Shown here: positions 18,647 through 20,827 of the stretch, piece after piece
How positions within the stretch are numbered: the first letter of the stretch is position 1
Layout of the letters: every line of letters begins with the position of its first letter
From: a virus
Direction: 5' to 3' (one strand)
IMG/VR virus record: IMGVR_UViG_3300032265_001298
Span: 1-20,827 of that record
Length of the DNA: 20,827 bases
Made by a program: the position numbers and the translations under genes
The notes under the pieces: generated by a model
What the model saw: the letters and a program-made list of their open reading frames with translations, nothing else
What the model was told of the DNA's origin: nothing
Database searches by the model: none

Positions 18647-18930
18647 GTAACTACACATCTGGCAACAATGCCCCTACGCAAATGGCTCAAATGCCTAATC
18701 GTAAAGGCAATGTGTCTAAAACTTCACCAAGCAATAAAGGTGGTGTAACTGCTGTTACCCGTCCTCAAGGTTGGTTAGATCAGCCTGATGGCTCACAAGG
18801 TGCACCTGCTGCCAATGGCAACATTGCAACCCGTGGCCAAAAAGTAATGGTTACCACACACTGTGATTATGATGGCCGCATCAAAAATGATGGCTACATG
18901 AATACAGACCGCAACAATTTTTTGAAGTGA
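18643..18930 (+). CDS. Conserved-type small phage protein
   Basis: This 95-residue protein is Asn/Gly/Gln-rich with a conserved-looking centre VTRPQGWLDQPDGSQGAPAA and HCDYDGRIKNDGYMNTDRNN. It overlaps the preceding stop by four bases and has no membrane or catalytic motif. Its place between terminase subunit genes suggests a packaging- or head-linked role, which is inference. Confidence 0.65.
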   Translation: MSNYTSGNNAPTQMAQMPNRKGNVSKTSPSNKGGVTAVTRPQGWLDQPDGSQGAPAANGNIATRGQKVMVTTHCDYDGRIKNDGYMNTDRNNFLK

Positions 18931-18937
18931 GGCAACT

Positions 18938-19165
18938 ATGTCAGGCTATGGACAAGTACTTTCAGGTGGCGCAGCAATGCGTAAAGGTCTTTCTAAAGAC
19001 ATCAATGACAAACATAAAAGCCGTGAGAGCGAAGATGCTCGCCGTAAGGTAGTGGCTACAGCAGTAAACAACGCTTACAAGATTAATACTGTTTCCAGCC
19101 AACACACCAACAATGTGCATAACAGTGGCAAGTTTACCAAGCCTTCAGTTCCAAAAAAGACGTAA
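18938..19165 (+). CDS. Small basic phage protein in the packaging block
   Basis: The 75-residue product starts MSGYGQVLSGGAAMRKGLSK and is rich in Lys, Ser, Asn and His (VNNAYKINTVSSQHTNNVHN). It is polar throughout and probably partly disordered. SD GAGGCAA lies in the 7-base gap. The next gene follows without a gap. No family is recognised. Confidence 0.6.
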   Translation: MSGYGQVLSGGAAMRKGLSKDINDKHKSRESEDARRKVVATAVNNAYKINTVSSQHTNNVHNSGKFTKPSVPKKT

Positions 19166-19315
19166 ATGAAAGTTGGACTTTATGCAAATATTCACGCAAA
19201 GAAAAAAAGGATAGAAGAAGGCTCTGGCGAAAAAATGCGTAAGCCTGGAGCCAAAGGCGCACCAACTGCAAAAGCTTTTAAACAATCTGCCAAGACGGCA
19301 AAAAAACCAAAGTAA
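19166..19315 (+). CDS. 49-residue basic phage protein
   Basis: The product is MKVGLYANIHAKKKRIEEGS, then GEKMRKPGAKGAPTAKAFKQ and a Lys-rich end. The blocks GLYANI-x-AK-x-x-RI and GSGEKMRKPG-x-KGAPT are familiar from very small phage proteins next to terminase genes. The ATG touches the previous stop (TAAATG). It is strongly basic and may bind DNA or pack in the capsid; the function is unknown. Confidence 0.72.
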   Translation: MKVGLYANIHAKKKRIEEGSGEKMRKPGAKGAPTAKAFKQSAKTAKKPK

Positions 19316-19329
19316 CCTAGGAGTAATGA

Positions 19330-19971
19330 ATGGCAACGTATGACATAGAAGCCCTCAAGGCTGACCTTCCCACAGCTAAAGATCTTTCACAATTTGTTTA
19401 TGACCGCACCCAGATTGCTCTGGATCTCATTGGCAAATCAAAAGAAGATCAATACATTGTTGCGAAGAATGCCCTTGAGGGCAAGAAGATTCCGTCTGAA
19501 TACATTACAGATGAAAACCCTTATGTTGACAAACGGGAAACCATTCCTGTTGATGAAAAACGTAAGTTGCCTCCCCGTAGCGCAGATCTTCCGCCCGAAG
19601 AAAACCGTGTGAATTTCTTTGGTGCATTCAATATGCCCCACCCACAAGATCCACAAGGTGACAAGAAAGTACAGATTAATTTCTGGAAGTATGACAATGA
19701 ATTGATTACATACCAGATCATGGGTCCAATTGAGCAGATTGCCGTTGGCGAAAAGATCAACAAGTATGGCCAATCAGTTCCTGAGAAATATTCTTGGATT
19801 GATCCTCGCACTGAAGAAAAAGTTTTGCGCCGTCCTGATGGCACATATACACAAGAAGGTCGTGGTTTGTATTTGTTCTGTTCAGGCGAAAAAGGCAGCG
19901 GTATTTGGCGCATGATAGATAAAGACATTGGCACAACTTCTGCTAAGAACATTACCGACCCGTGGGCATAA
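19330..19971 (+). CDS. Conserved-type phage protein in the packaging block
   Basis: This 213-residue protein starts MATYDIEALKADLPTAKDLS; a TAGGAG SD precedes it. It contains a Pro/Asp/Lys-rich middle (KRKLPPRSADLPPEENRVNFF), a beta segment (QINFWKYDNELITYQIMGP) and a C-terminal beta/turn part (GLYLFCSGEKGSGIWRMI). No catalytic motif is recognised. It ends directly against the next ATG at 19972. Gene order places it with packaging or head genes. Confidence 0.65.
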   Translation: MATYDIEALKADLPTAKDLSQFVYDRTQIALDLIGKSKEDQYIVAKNALEGKKIPSEYITDENPYVDKRETIPVDEKRKLPPRSADLPPEENRVNFFGAFNMPHPQDPQGDKKVQINFWKYDNELITYQIMGPIEQIAVGEKINKYGQSVPEKYSWIDPRTEEKVLRRPDGTYTQEGRGLYLFCSGEKGSGIWRMIDKDIGTTSAKNITDPWA

Positions 19972-20160
19972 ATGGAAGATTACTCTGTAGTTTTCAGAGA
20001 ACGGCTTGCAAGTCAGGCTGAAGTGTGCGCTAGGAAAGCCCTAGAAATGCTTCAGAAAGATTTGCAAACCAACCATAAGTTAAACCCCGAAGACATTTTT
20101 CACCTTGCTTCTGCCGCTGAAATTCTTTTAGAAATTCGGGACAAATATGGCAAAAAGTGA
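19972..20160 (+). CDS. Small helical protein before terminase
   Basis: The 62-residue product starts MEDYSVVFRERLASQAEVCA and is helical to its end (IFHLASAAEILLEIRDKYG). There is no gap before it, and its last 14 bases overlap the terminase large subunit gene. Two-helix proteins of this kind often precede large terminase genes; the function is unknown. Confidence 0.62.
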   Translation: MEDYSVVFRERLASQAEVCARKALEMLQKDLQTNHKLNPEDIFHLASAAEILLEIRDKYGKK

Positions 20161-20827
20161 AGCCAGTAATTACATACTCCCACTCTATAAAGATAGGGCG
20201 TTAAAACATCTGGTCAAACTGGCTGGAGGAAAGAAACACGCCAAATCCCTTGATGCTGATCAACTCAGAGCAATGATGATTGCTAGAGACAAGATTGCTG
20301 AAGACATGCAATTTAATGCCATCAAGTGGTTTCGTCCTTTCCCTTACCAAATAACTTTTTTCAAAACAGGCAAAGACTTCACCCGCCGTGGCATGATTGC
20401 TGCCAACCGATCTGGCAAAACCGTTGCATCAGCCTTTGAGGTTGCGTATCACCTGACGGGAATGTATCCAGATTGGTGGGATGGCAAGCGATGGGATAAG
20501 CCCATTATTGCTATGGCCACTGGCGAATCTTGGGAGCAAGTTGCAAAAACGCTACAGTCTAAAATTTTAGGTTGTGACGATATAAAGCAAGCTTATAAGT
20601 TGGGATCGGGTTCTATTCCACGGGAGAAAATTGATGTCAAATCCATTCGAGCGGATGGCCAGAATGTCCTCGCCATTGAAATCTGGCACTCTAGCGGAGG
20701 AAAATCAAAACTCTATTTCTCCAACTACACCCAACAAGTTAGACACCTTCAGGGCTTTGAACTCGACCTCGTCCTTCTTGACGAACAACCACCTGACGAA
20801 ATTTTCTCGGAGCTTGTTGTGCGTACA
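20147..20827 (+). CDS. terL: Terminase large subunit, N-terminal part (runs off the window)
   Basis: The ATG at 20147 overlaps the preceding gene, and the frame is open for 227 codons to the window end. MIAANRSGKT (residues 83-92) is the Walker A motif, with K91 and T92. LDLVLLDEQPP (206-216) is Walker B, with D212 and E213. RPFPYQITFFKTG and ESWEQVAKTLQSKIL fit the ATPase domain of large terminases that drive DNA into the capsid. The C-terminal nuclease domain is outside the window. The lack of a gap from the small genes upstream supports one packaging operon. Confidence 0.93.
   Translation, partial: MAKSEASNYILPLYKDRALKHLVKLAGGKKHAKSLDADQLRAMMIARDKIAEDMQFNAIKWFRPFPYQITFFKTGKDFTRRGMIAANRSGKTVASAFEVAYHLTGMYPDWWDGKRWDKPIIAMATGESWEQVAKTLQSKILGCDDIKQAYKLGSGSIPREKIDVKSIRADGQNVLAIEIWHSSGGKSKLYFSNYTQQVRHLQGFELDLVLLDEQPPDEIFSELVVRT

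Overview
The window is most of a tailed-phage genome, probably a podovirus-like phage of a Gram-negative bacterium. Direct evidence is a terminase large subunit with Walker A and B motifs, a 3-TM holin next to an M15 endolysin, Gln/Ala/Gly-rich virion proteins of the internal/injection type, an ERF-family annealing protein, a RuvC-like resolvase and a YbcO-like nuclease. Genes overlap mostly through ATGA or TAATG junctions and carry AAGGA-type ribosome binding sites. Most of the window is AT-rich. I infer a freshwater or marine bacterial host from the general style of the gene set, but nothing here fixes the host.

Layout. Bases 1-7825 (+) are late genes: the end of a tail fibre with two small partner genes and a weak terminator, then five virion proteins (745-4993), a lysis block (4997-6820) and a metallophosphoesterase (6875-7825). 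Bases 7858-10827 (-) are an early left operon of nine genes, ending in a clean intrinsic terminator with a UUCG loop. Its members include a very acidic protein, a 37-residue membrane peptide, a winged-helix-like protein, a protein with an SSB-like DDDIPF tail, and the ERF protein. Bases 10828-10978 are a divergent control region with operator-like repeats. Bases 10979-14740 (+) are an early right operon: Cro-like repressor, a 580-base segment with a long hairpin and an interrupted reading frame, replication protein, small proteins, RHH protein, RuvC-like resolvase, YbcO-like nuclease, Dps/ferritin-like protein, terminator.

Bases about 14780-17500 are unlike the rest. They are richer in G+C, CTGG, CAGCTG and GATC. 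They hold a compact five-gene minus-strand operon with its own terminator, centred on a Cys-rich Gp88/DUF7227-type protein. A shared octamer, GTCGCTGG, is scattered across it. Beyond the operon lies a cluster of three DnaA-box matches beside an A-rich tract. This looks like an acquired replication-associated module and is the most interesting part of the window.

Bases 17500-20827 (+) start the packaging genes: a GNAT-like protein, a terminase small subunit candidate, six small conserved-type phage proteins, and the terminase large subunit running off the end. No integrase or CI-like repressor is visible, so I see no evidence for lysogeny in this window. Several real genes are under 60 codons (37, 43, 55, 54, 28, 49 residues) and are included.
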